Source: Marinobacter sp. F4216 (GTDB lineage: Bacteria > Pseudomonadota > Gammaproteobacteria > Pseudomonadales > Oleiphilaceae). Taken from it: a stretch of DNA of 64,000 nt. The notes below the pieces were generated by a model. That model did not search any database. It was not told the DNA's origin and saw only the letters and a list, made by a program, of their open reading frames with translations. A program made the translations under genes and the position numbers. The DNA lies in assembly GCF_019931195.1 (NCBI RefSeq), contig NZ_JAIOUO010000004.1, positions 248,001-312,000 of the forward strand, written 5' to 3'. Shown piece after piece: positions 1-10,300 of the stretch (the stretch's first letter is position 1; each line of letters begins with the position of its first letter).

Positions 1-268
1 AGAACAGTCTCGACTGGTCATGGAACAACTGCTGACGGACCTGACGGAAGCCTATCAGAACAGCCCGTTCCTCGTGGGCGACAGCTTCACCCGTGCAGAC
101 CTGACGGCTTCGGCCATGTTTTCCCCCATGTTCCAGCCAGCCGCTTTCCCGGTGCCCTGGCCCAAGCCCGAGAAGATTCCGGCGGATGTCTCCGGCTGGC
201 TGAACCAATGGCAGGAGCAGCTCCAGGTACTGTCCAACCTGTACGAACGGAATCGCCAAGCCGGGTAA
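1..268 (+). CDS. Glutathione S-transferase family protein, C-terminal part (5' end outside window)
   Basis: The reading frame is open to the left edge, so only the last 88 or so residues are present. The segment FLVGDSFTRADLTASAM matches the helical C-terminal domain of glutathione S-transferases, where the aspartate after T-R-A is the conserved N-capping residue. The N-terminal thioredoxin-like glutathione-binding domain is missing, so class and substrate cannot be told. A GC-rich inverted repeat (CCGGCTG/CAGCCGG, about 293-334) follows the stop and may end the transcript, but it has no T-run. Confidence 0.8.
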   Translation, partial: EQSRLVMEQLLTDLTEAYQNSPFLVGDSFTRADLTASAMFSPMFQPAAFPVPWPKPEKIPADVSGWLNQWQEQLQVLSNLYERNRQAG

Positions 269-380
269 ACCCGCCCGGGTGTCGCAAACCGCCACCGGCT
301 GTGTCGGAAAACGACAACGCAGCCGGAGCGTGTCCGTGCCAGAATAACACCACATAATAAGAGTAAAACGGATACACCCC

Positions 381-1352
381 ATGGCCATCACCGACATGTT
401 GCTGGCTGTCCTTGAGGACAGCGGACTGATGCCTCTCTGGCAGATGGTTGCCCCCTGGCTTGCCCTGGACGAACGCCAGTTGATCTTTGTGATCGCGACA
501 CCAGTGTTCATCGCCATCACCCTGTGGGAATACCTGCGCATACGGCATAATCCGGCGCTGATGGACGGGCGCGAGGCCATACGCAATTTTGCCCTGGGCG
601 CCGGCTACCAGACCACGGAACTGCTGTTCGCCGGGCTGATTGCCTTTCCGGTCTATGCCCTGTGCTATCACTACCGCTTGTTTGACCTCGAATTGAACGC
701 GCTGACGGCGTTTCTGACCTTTATCGGCGTGGAATTCTGCTTTTACTGGATGCACCGGACCAGTCACCGGGTGCGCTGGTTCTGGGCGGCGCACATTGTC
801 CACCACTCCTCGGAGCGCATGAACTTTTCCACCGCCATGCGCCAGAACGCCACCAATATTTTCAACGGCAACTGGCTTTTCTACCTGCCCCTGGCTCTGC
901 TGGGCTTCAATCCGGTCTGGATAGGCGTGGCCTACGCCCTGTCGCTGGTCTACCAGTTCTTCATCCACACCACCCTGGTTGGACAGTTGCCGGGCTGGAT
1001 TGAACTGATCTTCAATACGCCAAGCCACCATCGGGTCCATCACGGCCGAAATCGGGGCTATATTGACCGCAACTTTGGCGGCGTACTGATCATCTGGGAC
1101 CGTCTCTTTGGCACCTTTACTGCCGAAGACAGCCAGGAGCCGCCAACATACGGCGTCACTACACCGCCCCCGTCCAACAACCTGCTGGTTCTGTGGACTC
1201 ACGAATACGTCGACCTGTTCCGTGACATGGCTCAGCCGGGAAGATTAATGTTACGGATCAAACACCTATGGAAACCGCCGGAATGGAAACGCCCGGCTTC
1301 GCCAAACTCAGGGACCGCCCATGCACGAACACCCGTTAACACTGACCAGTGA
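381..1352 (+). CDS. Sterol desaturase / fatty acid hydroxylase superfamily membrane protein
   Basis: A 323-residue integral membrane protein of the di-iron fatty acid hydroxylase superfamily. The three histidine clusters that bind the two irons are visible: H125-R-T-S-H129, H138-I-V-H-H142 and H216-H-R-V-H-H221. Hydrophobic segments lie before the first cluster (about residues 40-115) and between the second and third (about 165-200), as in the family. It should use O2 to hydroxylate or desaturate a lipid, but the substrate cannot be read from sequence. It overlaps the downstream lipase gene by 32 bases, so the two are probably co-transcribed and may act together in lipid turnover. Confidence 0.87.
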   Translation: MAITDMLLAVLEDSGLMPLWQMVAPWLALDERQLIFVIATPVFIAITLWEYLRIRHNPALMDGREAIRNFALGAGYQTTELLFAGLIAFPVYALCYHYRLFDLELNALTAFLTFIGVEFCFYWMHRTSHRVRWFWAAHIVHHSSERMNFSTAMRQNATNIFNGNWLFYLPLALLGFNPVWIGVAYALSLVYQFFIHTTLVGQLPGWIELIFNTPSHHRVHHGRNRGYIDRNFGGVLIIWDRLFGTFTAEDSQEPPTYGVTTPPPSNNLLVLWTHEYVDLFRDMAQPGRLMLRIKHLWKPPEWKRPASPNSGTAHARTPVNTDQ

Positions 1353-2268
1353 GGACGATCACCTCATCAAAGGCACGACCTTTACCACCGATCGCCCTCA
1401 AGCCGTTCTGGTCATTGCCCACGGCATGGCTGAACACAATGGACGATACGCGGATTTTGCCCGCTGGCTGGGCCAGCACGGAATTGCGGCAATTACCTTC
1501 AATCATCGGGGCCACGGCCCGGACTGCTCACCGAAAGATCTGGGGCATTACAGCGACCGGGACGGCTGGCACAAGGTAACGGACGACTTGCACCGGGTGC
1601 TGACCCATGCCCGGCAGCAGTTTCCGGGAATACCGGTCATCCTGCTGGGACACAGCATGGGCTCGTTCATCGCCCAAAGCTGCCTTCAGCAGCACGGCAA
1701 TGCGGCGGATGCCCTGATCCTGAGCGCCACCAACCGGATCAACAAGCCCGAACTACTGGCCTACCGGACACTGATCATCGGGCTCAAGAAGGTGTTCGGC
1801 AAACGCCATCAAAGCCCGATACTGGCCAACCTGTCCTTCGGTCGCTTCAACAAGCACTTTGTTCCGGCCCGAACGGACGCGGATTGGCTTAGCCGTGACC
1901 CAGACCAGGTGGATGCCTATCTGGCCGACCCCCTGTGTGGCTTTAATTGCACCAACGGCCTGTGGCACGACCTGGTTCAGGGCATGCTGTCTATCAACCC
2001 CAGAGCCTGGCGCAAGGATCTGCCGGTGCACCTGTTTGCCGGCACCGACGACCCGGTGGCAGAGATGGGCAAAGGGGTCACCCGGCATTTTCGGACCATT
2101 CGCAATGCAGGGGTAAAACGGGTTACCTTCCGGTTGTTCAATGGCGGCCGACACGAAATGCTGAACGAAACCAATGTGGAAGAAGTTCGCGAGTACATCC
2201 TGGCACTGTGCCAGTCTCATCTGCCCAAGGAGGCTCCCGAAAAACAGACCACAGCACCGACAGCCTGA
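1321..2268 (+). CDS. Alpha/beta hydrolase, lysophospholipase / monoacylglycerol lipase type
   Basis: A 315-residue soluble serine hydrolase of the Hydrolase_4 (PldB-like) family. The nucleophile elbow is G-H-S112-M-G-S; D243 (in GTDDP) and H278 (in GGRHEM) fit the rest of the triad. The oxyanion-side HGMAEHNGRY segment near residue 35 is typical of monoglyceride lipases. It probably cleaves lysophospholipids or monoacylglycerols. The start lies 32 bases inside the sterol desaturase gene, in another frame; homologous N-terminal strands begin soon after residue 10, supporting this start. No terminator was seen downstream. Confidence 0.88.
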   Translation: MHEHPLTLTSEDDHLIKGTTFTTDRPQAVLVIAHGMAEHNGRYADFARWLGQHGIAAITFNHRGHGPDCSPKDLGHYSDRDGWHKVTDDLHRVLTHARQQFPGIPVILLGHSMGSFIAQSCLQQHGNAADALILSATNRINKPELLAYRTLIIGLKKVFGKRHQSPILANLSFGRFNKHFVPARTDADWLSRDPDQVDAYLADPLCGFNCTNGLWHDLVQGMLSINPRAWRKDLPVHLFAGTDDPVAEMGKGVTRHFRTIRNAGVKRVTFRLFNGGRHEMLNETNVEEVREYILALCQSHLPKEAPEKQTTAPTA

Positions 2269-2499
2269 TCCGCAACAGCGCCCTATGATGTTTTTCCTTG
2301 CCGCCGATGAAGAAGCGCCCCGCCCGGCTGGAGTATGAGGGGGCGGTGTGGATGCAGATAAAGTCAGTGGCGATTGTGGCTCAGGTGGAGAAAGGAAAGG
2401 GAGGTCTGGGAGCACGCCGTGCGCAATGGGAACACCCCGGCGAATGATGCCGGCCAGCTCCCTTCCCGGAGCCAGCCTTGCGCCATGCAGAAAGAGCGG

Positions 2500-3141
2500 T
2501 TAGCGGGTGCCGAACACCACCATGGTTTTACCTTTGACCCGAACCAGCCCCTGGTCTTCCAGGGTTTTCAGAACCCGACCAACCATCTCGCGGGAACAAC
2601 CCACGATACGGCCGATTTCCTGCCGGGTGATTTTGATCTGCATGCCGTCGGGGTGAGTCATGGCATCCGGTTCCTTGCACAGATCCAGCAGGGTGCGGGC
2701 CACTCGTCCGGTCACGTCGAGGAACGCCAGGTCGCCCACTTTGCGGGTGGTCTGGCGCAGACGCGATGCCATCTGTTCGCCGATAAAGTAAAGGACGCGG
2801 GGATCCTGCTGAGCGATTTCCCGGAACTTGGTGTAGGAGATCTCTGCGACCTCACACTCAGTCTTGGCCTTAACCCAGGCACTGCGGGAATCCAACTTAT
2901 CGAACAGCCCCATCTCGCCAAAGAAGTCTCCGGCGTTGAGGTAGGCCATAATCATTTCCCGGCCATCATCATCCTCAATGATAACGGTGACCGACCCCTT
3001 GACGATGTAAAACAGCGAATCGCTTTTGTCACCTGCGTAGATAATGGTGCTCTTCGCCGGATAACGACGACGGTGACACTGAGAGAGGAAGTAGTCGAGA
3101 TGCTTGGTCTTCTGCTCAACCGGCTTGATGATAGTGGCCAT
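2500..3141 (-). CDS. vfr: cAMP-binding CRP-family transcriptional regulator (Vfr orthologue)
   Basis: A 213-residue CRP/Vfr protein. The N-terminal cyclic-nucleotide domain contains [11 protein letters not shown] and R-S-A-W, which contact the cAMP phosphate; the [10 protein letters not shown] stretch is the C-helix with the cAMP-contacting threonine. The C-terminal helix-turn-helix has [13 protein letters not shown], the CRP recognition helix. From memory it is nearly identical to Pseudomonas Vfr in the last 100 residues, ending [11 protein letters not shown]. An AGGAGG lies about 13 bases before the ATG, which is rather far. It is divergent from an osmC gene, the classic crp-yhfA arrangement. 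It should control catabolic and surface-behaviour genes in response to cAMP. Confidence 0.93.
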   Translation of the reverse strand: MATIIKPVEQKTKHLDYFLSQCHRRRYPAKSTIIYAGDKSDSLFYIVKGSVTVIIEDDDGREMIMAYLNAGDFFGEMGLFDKLDSRSAWVKAKTECEVAEISYTKFREIAQQDPRVLYFIGEQMASRLRQTTRKVGDLAFLDVTGRVARTLLDLCKEPDAMTHPDGMQIKITRQEIGRIVGCSREMVGRVLKTLEDQGLVRVKGKTMVVFGTR

Positions 3142-3407
3142 AATGCGAGCTGTGCCTCCTGAATGCGGGCGCTTCCCAATGGTTATTGTTTATCCCGCCT
3201 TCCATGCGGGTTCATTACATTTCGTTCAAAATCACGCACACTTATAGCAAGAAGGCCCACACTGAGCAACAGCAAAACCACTACAACATGTGCTCGCAAG
3301 CCCGTCCATTGGCTGTTCGCACCGTTGGTCTGTGCTAGCATCCCGCCAAACCCTGGCAGTACTGGTCTTGCACCGGTATTTTACTGATTGATCATGGAGT
3401 GTTTTCG

Positions 3408-3830
3408 ATGAAAGCAACTGTTGACTGGACGGGTAACGTCAGTTTCAAGGCCACCAGTGGCACCGGACACGAGGTCCAGATGGACGGACCACCACACGAT
3501 GGCGGTCAGAATCTTGGTCCCCGTCCGATGGAAATGCTGCTGATGGGCGTGGGCGGCTGCTCTTCCTACGATGTGGTCACCATCCTGAAAAAGAGCCGTC
3601 AGGATGTCACCGCCTGCCACACCGAACTGGAAGCCGAACGTGTCGATGCCGTGCCGGCCATTTTCACCAAGATTCACCTTCACTTTGTGGTCACTGGCCG
3701 GGGCCTGAAGGAAAACCAGGTCAAGCGCGCAGTCAGCCTGTCTGCCGAGAAATATTGCTCCGCCTCCATCCTGATGGAAAAGGCGGGTGTGGAGATCACC
3801 CACAGCTACGAGATCCGCGAGGCGGAATAA
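3408..3830 (+). CDS. OsmC family protein (YhfA-type)
   Basis: A 140-residue OsmC/Ohr-superfamily protein of the YhfA branch. Family features are the PRPMEMLLMGVGGCSSYDV helix with its cysteine, and a second cysteine in SAEKYCSAS near the C-terminus; such pairs reduce organic hydroperoxides in Ohr and OsmC. The ATG at 3408 was chosen over a GTG nine bases upstream because GGAG sits 8 bases before it. It is divergent from the vfr gene, a conserved crp-yhfA pairing in gammaproteobacteria whose functional reason is unknown. Physiological substrate not determined. Confidence 0.85.
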   Translation: MKATVDWTGNVSFKATSGTGHEVQMDGPPHDGGQNLGPRPMEMLLMGVGGCSSYDVVTILKKSRQDVTACHTELEAERVDAVPAIFTKIHLHFVVTGRGLKENQVKRAVSLSAEKYCSASILMEKAGVEITHSYEIREAE

Positions 3831-3936
3831 CCGCCCAAACAACCATCTTACGGCCGGGCGGCGATCTGTCTGCGAGCACGCCTCCCGGCACCACGTCAAA
3901 ATGTTCACTTTCGGTACTATTCACGCCCGATGGCTG

Positions 3937-3946
3937 TGTGCATAAT
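3937..3946 (+). promoter_or_regulatory. Possible extended -10 promoter for speD
   Basis: TGTGCATAAT combines a TG dinucleotide with a five-of-six match to the -10 hexamer. TTCACG at 3920-3925 is a poor -35 at only 15 bases. This lies about 115 bases before the speD start, in a 230-base gap with no gene. Inference only. Confidence 0.35.
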
Positions 3947-4062
3947 ACGCAGCCTCTAAGCCGACCTGATCAAAAGACGTACAGTTTGATCAAGGACGGC
4001 CTCGGCAGGGCTCCGGCGAGCTTACTGTTGTCATTCAATCTTTTGCACGGAGGGGGCTGAAC

Positions 4063-4857
4063 ATGGAAAACAAACTTCAGCTACACGGGTTCAACAACCT
4101 GACCAAATCCCTGAGTTTCAATATTTACGATATCTGCTACGCCCAGACCGAAGAGCAGCGCGAAGCCTATATCGATTATATCGACGAGATGTACAACGCC
4201 GAGCGTCTGACCCAGATTCTGACTGACGTGGTCAAGATCATTGGAGCCAATGTACTGAACATTGCGCGCCAGGACTACGACCCCCACGGCGCCTCCGTGA
4301 CCATGCTGATCGCCGAACATGAGCTGACCAGTCCCGGCGAACGGGATAATGAGGAATCACCAGGCCCCCTGCCTGACGCCATCGTGGCGCATCTCGACAA
4401 AAGCCACGTAACGGTTCACACCTATCCGGAAAGCCACCCGCACGACGGCGTCAGCACGTTCCGCGCGGACATCGATGTATCCACCTGTGGCCTGATTTCA
4501 CCCCTCAAGGTGCTCAACTACCTGATCCACAGCTTCGATTCCGATGTAGTCACCGTCGATTACCGGGTACGCGGCTTTACCCGGGACGTGGACGGCACCA
4601 AGCACTACATTGATCATGACATCAACTCGATCCAGAACTACCTGACCGAAGATACCCGGAACGCCTATCAGATGATCGATGTGAACGTGTATCAGGAAAA
4701 CCTGTTCCACACCAAGATGATGCTGAAGGAATTCAACCTCGAGAACTACCTGTTCGGTTTGAAGCCCAGCGATCTGGATCCGGAAGAAGCGCGGTCCATT
4801 GAAGATCGCCTGCGTACTGAAATGCTGGAAATCTTTTACTCCCGCAATCTGGGTTAA
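4063..4857 (+). CDS. speD: S-adenosylmethionine decarboxylase proenzyme, long (E. coli) type
   Basis: A 264-residue SpeD that makes decarboxylated SAM, the aminopropyl donor for spermidine. It closely follows the E. coli enzyme in sequence and length. The self-cleavage site is K113-S114 in [18 protein letters not shown]114 becomes the pyruvoyl cofactor of the alpha chain. [19 protein letters not shown] and [19 protein letters not shown] are conserved family blocks. A strong GGAGGGGG precedes the start. No spermidine synthase (speE) lies in this window. A stem-loop directly downstream suggests it is transcribed alone. Confidence 0.96.
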   Translation: MENKLQLHGFNNLTKSLSFNIYDICYAQTEEQREAYIDYIDEMYNAERLTQILTDVVKIIGANVLNIARQDYDPHGASVTMLIAEHELTSPGERDNEESPGPLPDAIVAHLDKSHVTVHTYPESHPHDGVSTFRADIDVSTCGLISPLKVLNYLIHSFDSDVVTVDYRVRGFTRDVDGTKHYIDHDINSIQNYLTEDTRNAYQMIDVNVYQENLFHTKMMLKEFNLENYLFGLKPSDLDPEEARSIEDRLRTEMLEIFYSRNLG

Positions 4858-4867
4858 TCGTCCCGGC

Positions 4868-4900
4868 GGGCGGGTCTCCTCCAGACCCGCCCAATCATTC
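4868..4900 (+). terminator. Stem-loop terminator after speD
   Basis: Perfect 10-bp stem GGGCGGGTCT/AGACCCGCCC (4868-4877 and 4883-4892) with a 5-base loop, starting 10 bases after the speD stop. The following bases are AT-rich but not a clean T-run, so it may be a weak terminator. Confidence 0.6.
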
Positions 4901-5001
4901 AATTATTTTGAATATTCCTGCCAGTTTTCTCCGTTTTATACCGTCGTCCAGAGCGCGTTAAATAGCCTCATATCCTGTCATTCTCACTTGGGAGAACGCA
5001 T

Positions 5002-5607
5002 ATGAGCCACACCATTCTTGTTGTTACCGCCAGCATGTTTGGCAAGCAAGGCCAGTCATCTCAACTGGTTTCCCGCACACTGGAAAGCTTGAAGGACAAC
5101 TATCCGGACGCCGAAGTAAACTATCGGGACCTCGCCAGCGAACCCGTACCCCATCTGGATGCAGAACGGTTTCAGTCCTTCCTGACGCCGGAAGAGGATC
5201 TCAACGCGGAGCAGAAAGCAGCCCTGAACCACTCAAACGAACTGATTGATGAACTGAAGCAGGCCGATGTCGTTGTGCTTGGCGTTCCCATGTACAACTT
5301 CGGCATTCCTTCAGTGCTAAAGGCTTACTTCGACCACATAGCCCGGGCCGGAATTACCTTCCGCTACACGGAGAACGGCCCTGAGGGATTGCTTGAGGAT
5401 CGTCCGGTTTACATTCTGGCAGCCCGTGGCGGCATGTATGCCAACACACCGAACGACAGCCAGACTCCGTATCTGCGTTCGTTCCTCAATTTCCTTGGCC
5501 TGAAGGACCTCCACTTCGTTTATGCCGAAGGGCTGAACATGGGCGACGACCAGAAGCAAAACGCGCTGGAGGAAGCCCACGAACGTATCGAGGCCGTCAC
5601 GGTCTGA
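5002..5607 (+). CDS. azoR: FMN-dependent NADH-azoreductase / quinone reductase
   Basis: A 201-residue flavodoxin-fold protein of the AzoR family. FMN-binding features include the N-terminal T-A-S-x-F-G-K-Q-G-Q-S-S loop, V-P-M-Y-N-F-G-I-P and A-R-G-G-M-Y. It should reduce quinones and azo dyes by two-electron transfer, protecting against thiol and electrophile stress. GGAGAA precedes the ATG. It is 24 bases upstream of a pirin gene on the same strand, so the two are probably one operon; azoR-pirin pairing fits a quinone- or redox-stress role. Confidence 0.92.
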   Translation: MSHTILVVTASMFGKQGQSSQLVSRTLESLKDNYPDAEVNYRDLASEPVPHLDAERFQSFLTPEEDLNAEQKAALNHSNELIDELKQADVVVLGVPMYNFGIPSVLKAYFDHIARAGITFRYTENGPEGLLEDRPVYILAARGGMYANTPNDSQTPYLRSFLNFLGLKDLHFVYAEGLNMGDDQKQNALEEAHERIEAVTV

Positions 5608-5631
5608 CAATACATCTATGGAGGACAGCGT

Positions 5632-6489
5632 ATGACCAGTCGTACCGTGCAAAGAGTCATTCCAGCCCTGGAAACCTCCGATGGCGCCGGCGTTCGCATC
5701 AAGCGTTCGCTGGGCCAACACCCGAGCGTGCGGCTGGACCCCTACCTGATGCTGGATGAGTTCGGCTCCGACCAGCCCCAGGACTACATCGCCGGCTTCC
5801 CGGCGCACCCGCACCGGGGCTTTGAAACGGTCACCTATATGATTGAGGGGCACATGCTCCATGAAGATCATCTGGGCAACCGCGGCCATCTGCGTAACGG
5901 TGGCGTGCAGTGGATGACGGCGGGCCGGGGCATCGTGCACTCGGAAATGCCGCAACAGGAATCCGGCCTGATGCGGGGCTTCCAGCTCTGGCTCAATCTG
6001 CCTTCGTCCGAGAAGATGCAGCCAGCGGGATATCGGGATATCCAGCCTGAGGACATTCCGCAGATCCACCAGAAGGGCGCAACGCTGAAGCTGATTGCAG
6101 GCTCCCTGAATCTGGCGGAGTCCACGCTCGAAGGCGCCGTGTCAGGTGGTTCAACACGCCCCCTGTATGCAGATGTACAGCTTGAGGCGGGCGCCGACAT
6201 CCGTATTCCGGTTCAGGCTGGCAATAATGCCGTGGTCTACCTCTACGAGGGCGAGGCCTCGGTCGTAGCGGACAGCGAGAGCAAACCATTACAGGGCTCT
6301 GCCGCCAGCGTGCTGACGGACGGCGACGAGGTGCACCTGCGGGCGGGAGGCCAGCCAGCGAGACTGCTGGTGATTGCTGGCAAGCCCATCGGCGAGCCGA
6401 TCGTGCAGTACGGTCCGTTCGTGATGAACACCCGCGAAGAGATCGAACAGGCCCTGCAAGACTATCGGGATGGACGCCTGACGGCCTAG
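5632..6489 (+). CDS. Pirin family protein
   Basis: A 285-residue bicupin. The N-terminal metal site is H-P-H-R-G-F-E-T-V-T-Y together with H-x-D-x-x-G-N-x-G and the E-M-P motif after G-R-G-I-V-H-S, all typical of pirins; the C-terminal cupin contains LVIAGKPIGEPIVQYGPFV. Some bacterial pirins have quercetin dioxygenase activity and others modulate metabolic enzymes; the role here is unknown. TGGAGG precedes the ATG. Its stop codon overlaps that of the convergent phosphoribulokinase-family gene by 4 bases. Confidence 0.92.
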   Translation: MTSRTVQRVIPALETSDGAGVRIKRSLGQHPSVRLDPYLMLDEFGSDQPQDYIAGFPAHPHRGFETVTYMIEGHMLHEDHLGNRGHLRNGGVQWMTAGRGIVHSEMPQQESGLMRGFQLWLNLPSSEKMQPAGYRDIQPEDIPQIHQKGATLKLIAGSLNLAESTLEGAVSGGSTRPLYADVQLEAGADIRIPVQAGNNAVVYLYEGEASVVADSESKPLQGSAASVLTDGDEVHLRAGGQPARLLVIAGKPIGEPIVQYGPFVMNTREEIEQALQDYRDGRLTA

Positions 6490-7352
6490 GCGAAAGGCTT
6501 TCCGGCAATCAGCCGCTGCACCATGGGCCTGACCATCAGGTCCATGGCCAGCGGCATCTTTGTACCCGGAATCACCATGGTGTCGTGGCGGGATAAAGTG
6601 CTGCCGGGAATAACCTGCAGCAGGTAAGGCAAGTCCACTTCCGAGGGATCACGGATGTGGATCACCAGCAGGCTTTCATCCTCGGTCGGCACATCCCGAA
6701 CCACAAACGGATTGGAGGTATCCACCAGCGGAATTCGCTGGAAGTTGATGTGGGTATGGGAGAACTGCGGCACGATATCGTGCACGTAGTCATCCATCCG
6801 GTTAATGATGGTCTCCACCACCGCATCCTGGCTGTAGCCCCGCTTGTGGGTGTCCCGGTGGATTTTCTGGATCCACTCCAGATTGACGATCGGCACCACG
6901 CCAATCAGCAGGTCGACGTACTGGGCGATGTTGTAGCTCTCGGTTACAACCCCACCATGCAATCCCTCGTAGAACAGCAAGTCCGTGTCTGCCGGCAGGG
7001 ACCCCCAGGGGGTAAAGGTGCCCGGCTTGTGTCCCAGCTCCATCAGCTCCCTGTCTTCATCATGCACGTACTGCCGATAACGTCCGTTGCCGGTGTGAGC
7101 GTAGTCGTAAAACAGGGCTTCGAGCTTATCGATGTGATTGGCCGCCAGCGCGAAGTGGTTGCGCTCACCGAACTGCCCCTTGGCCGCCAGTCGCGCCATT
7201 TGCTCCCGGTTGTACCGATGGAAACTGTCACCGGTCACCATGGCGGCAGTCAGGCCTTCGCTGGCAAACATTCGGCTGAAAATCTGGCCTGTGGTTGTGG
7301 TTCCAGCTCCGGATGAACCGGTTACCGCGATAATCGGGTGGCGTTTGGACAT
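6486..7352 (-). CDS. prkB: Phosphoribulokinase/uridine kinase family protein (PrkB type)
   Basis: A 288-residue P-loop kinase. The Walker A is G-S-S-G-A-G-T-T-T near residue 13, followed by the substrate-binding G-D-S-F-H-R-Y and the acidic D-T-D-L-L-F-Y-E-G-L-H-G segment. Length and motifs match PrkB of non-autotrophs such as E. coli, where it also sits near crp-yhfA. True Calvin-cycle activity is not implied: no RuBisCO or other cycle gene is in the window. It starts 18 bases after the stop of the DUF1631/GGDEF/EAL gene and is probably transcribed with it. Confidence 0.88.
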   Translation of the reverse strand: MSKRHPIIAVTGSSGAGTTTTGQIFSRMFASEGLTAAMVTGDSFHRYNREQMARLAAKGQFGERNHFALAANHIDKLEALFYDYAHTGNGRYRQYVHDEDRELMELGHKPGTFTPWGSLPADTDLLFYEGLHGGVVTESYNIAQYVDLLIGVVPIVNLEWIQKIHRDTHKRGYSQDAVVETIINRMDDYVHDIVPQFSHTHINFQRIPLVDTSNPFVVRDVPTEDESLLVIHIRDPSEVDLPYLLQVIPGSTLSRHDTMVIPGTKMPLAMDLMVRPMVQRLIAGKPFA

Positions 7353-7370
7353 AATTCCTTGGTCCGAAGG

Positions 7371-10300
7371 TCAGGTCAGGCTCTCCAGTAGCCTTGGCTT
7401 TTCGATGGCGAAACCCTGAGCGTAGTCCACACCCAGCTGGGTCAGGATATCCAGTACCTCGCGGGATTCCACCTGGGCGGCAATCACCTCGCGCCCCATG
7501 TAATGCGCCATATCCACCATGGATTTCACCATGGCCCGGTCAGTTTCGCTCAGATTGAGCTGGTTGGTAAAGGTGCCATCGATCTTGATCATGTCCACCG
7601 GCAGGGAGCGCAGGAACTCGAAAGACACCGGGCCACTGCCAAAATTACCGAGGCAGAACCGACAGCCCAGTTCCTTGATCTCCCGCATGAACTCCACCAC
7701 AGACTCGATATCCCGGATCGCCGATGCTTCGGTCAACTCGAACCACAGCCGCTCGATAGGCGCGTCCTTGTGGCTGAGCTTTTCGTAGATGAACTCGAGC
7801 AAGGATTTGTCATTCAGGGAATAGCCGGACAGATTAATGCAGATACCACCCAGGTGACGCGGATCCGGCGCGGTTTCCTGAACCCAGTCCAGCATGTGCC
7901 CCACCACCCAGCGATCCACCGCCTGCATCTGGTCATACCGTTCAGCCATGCGGATAAAGTCCCGGCCCGAAATCAGATTGCCGACATCGTCGTACATGCT
8001 GATCAAAATCTCGTACTGGGGCGACATACTGGCCTTGGCGTGCAGGGGGATGATCTTCTGGCAGCGCAGGAGCATGCGCTCCTCATCCAGGTTGCCCAGA
8101 CTCGCCACGCGGGCGGCGATCTGCGCCTTGCGCGCTTCATCTCCGGCATCGATGGGGGCCACGTTCACTTTGCCAGCGCCCTCGTGCTTGGCGTCCTTCA
8201 GTGCGTGCTCACAGGCTCTCATCCAGCGCTCCGCGCTGACCATCGAGGGCACTTCCGGTACCACGCCAATGTTTGCCGACAAATGATAGGTCCGGCCTTC
8301 GAACTCGAATTCCGCGCTCTCTACCGCCTGCACCAACGCCTGTGCGATCGACTCCGCGTTATCCGAAGGCACCAGCATGGCAAATTCGTTGCCGGCCAGG
8401 CGGGCCAGTGAAACCTGCTCGCCCGCCAGCTTGCGGAACACCTCAGCAATTTCTTTCAGCACCGCGTCGCCGGCTTCTTCACCCGCAGTGTCATTGAGCA
8501 GGCGGAAGTGCCGTAGGTCGATTCTCAACAGGGCCTGGAGGCTCTCACGCTGAACCAGATGCTGATTGACGGTACGTTCGAATTCCCGGCGTCCCAGAAC
8601 ACCAGTCAGTTCATCGTGGGTAGCGGCCCAGGAAAGCTGGTCGTACACCTTTCGCACCATCCGATCGATGCTTTCATCCACCAGTGGCCGCTCGTACTGG
8701 TCATCCTCGACGATCGTGCCGTCCCGCATCCGCTTGGCCAGCGCATCCAGATCCAGATCCACCACCCGCATACCCTGATGGTTAACAAACACGTAGCGGC
8801 TACTGCCGCGGGCAATCCACACCAGACGAATGTACTGGGGTGTGTCTGGTTTTTCCTGGTCCCGCAGCCAATCACCAACCTTGAGATGCTGAACGCGCTG
8901 CACCCAGCGCTGCAGATCTTCCTGGCCCTGACCGGACGCCTCGCCGGCATCGGCTTCCCCACCGATGCCGGCGGCAGGCACGTCAACCATCTCCGGCGTC
9001 TCCCCCGGGGTCCGCACAAGGAAACGTTTCAGGTCTTCGCGGATTTGTGAGGCCGGCATCTGATTGCTGGAAATGGACGCCAAGCCGTCCTGAATCACCC
9101 GCAGCATCTCGGCCATGTTGGGCGCGTTTTCCGGATCATCGGCAAAGGTCAGCAATGAATCAATCACGGCCAGGTAGTCGACCCACAACTGGCTGTCCGG
9201 CCCCTGGCGAATCCAGGTCAGCGACAGCAGATCCCGCCAGCCGCCCTCAACCAGGGTCATCACAGCCCTGGGCACCCGACGACCCGCCAGTCGCTCATCC
9301 AGGATCTGGGCGACCGCCTCCTTGGATTCCGCAACTTTCTGTGCGCCCTCGGCCGCCGCGGTTACCCGCTCGACGTTACGACGGTACACCAGATTCTGGC
9401 GCTCAATCAGGGCATCCAGCTCATGCACCGTTTGTTCGAAAACACCGATATCCTGCTCAAATTCGGTGGTGATCCGCTGCACCAGTTCATCGACCCGCCG
9501 TTGCAACACAGGATTACTACGCCCGCCCTTCACACCCAGCTGGGCAAGACGGTTCATCACCCCGCGCACCGGGCTGTTCTGGTCATCGAAAAAGGCCGGA
9601 TCCCGCATAACCACTTTCAGTACCGGAACTTCCAGCTGACGTACCCGTTCGCGGGCATCGTCGCTGAGTTTCGGGCTCTCCACCACAGACCGGAAAAACC
9701 GGTCAACCACATCCAGGGTTTCCTGCTGGGCATCATCCAGCTTGGCCGGCCCACTGGCACGAACGCGCTCTACCACGCGCTCTTTGAGCGTTCCACTGCC
9801 CTCGGCAGCTTCCACCGGCTCAACCTGAAGACCCTGCAACTCCCGGAACAGCTCCCCGCTCGACAATGGCTTCGCATCAGCGGCGAAGGTCGCCTTTTCT
9901 TCTTTTACCTGAGGCGAACGACTGGCCGACAAGCTGGCAAGCAGATTGCGCACCGTAGCAAAGGCAGACTGGGCAGCTTGCGTCTGGCTGTTCCATTCAC
10001 CGCTGAGTTGTGATGCCGATTTCGCTCGCCCGGCCCGCTGGCGAACCGGAGCTTCCACGGTGTCAGTGGCGTCAGCTGCCTCAGACCTGGCAGACACCGA
10101 AGTAGCCTGTGGCTTTGGCGCGCTGGCTGCCTTCGGTGCGGGCTTGGGTGCCGGTTTTGGAGCAGGTGGCGAGCGGCGGGCCGGAGCAGCGTTTGCTTCC
10201 TTACCACTCAGGTATTTACTCAGATCGAGATCGGGCAAGACGCCCTGACGAATCAGGATGTCATTCAATTCTTTATACAGGGGGGCCAGTTTCTGCAGAA

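Noticed and set aside
87..1202. 371-codon minus-strand frame opposite the GST end and sterol desaturase
   Set aside because: Crosses two real plus-strand genes and the gap between them; no family match.
2374..3162. 262-codon plus-strand frame opposite vfr
   Set aside because: Vfr on the other strand is certain; the shadow starts in the convergent gap and has no homology I can recognise.
6486..7352. Calvin-cycle cluster suggested by phosphoribulokinase
   Set aside because: No RuBisCO, cbb or carboxysome genes are present; the short PrkB type occurs in heterotrophs.
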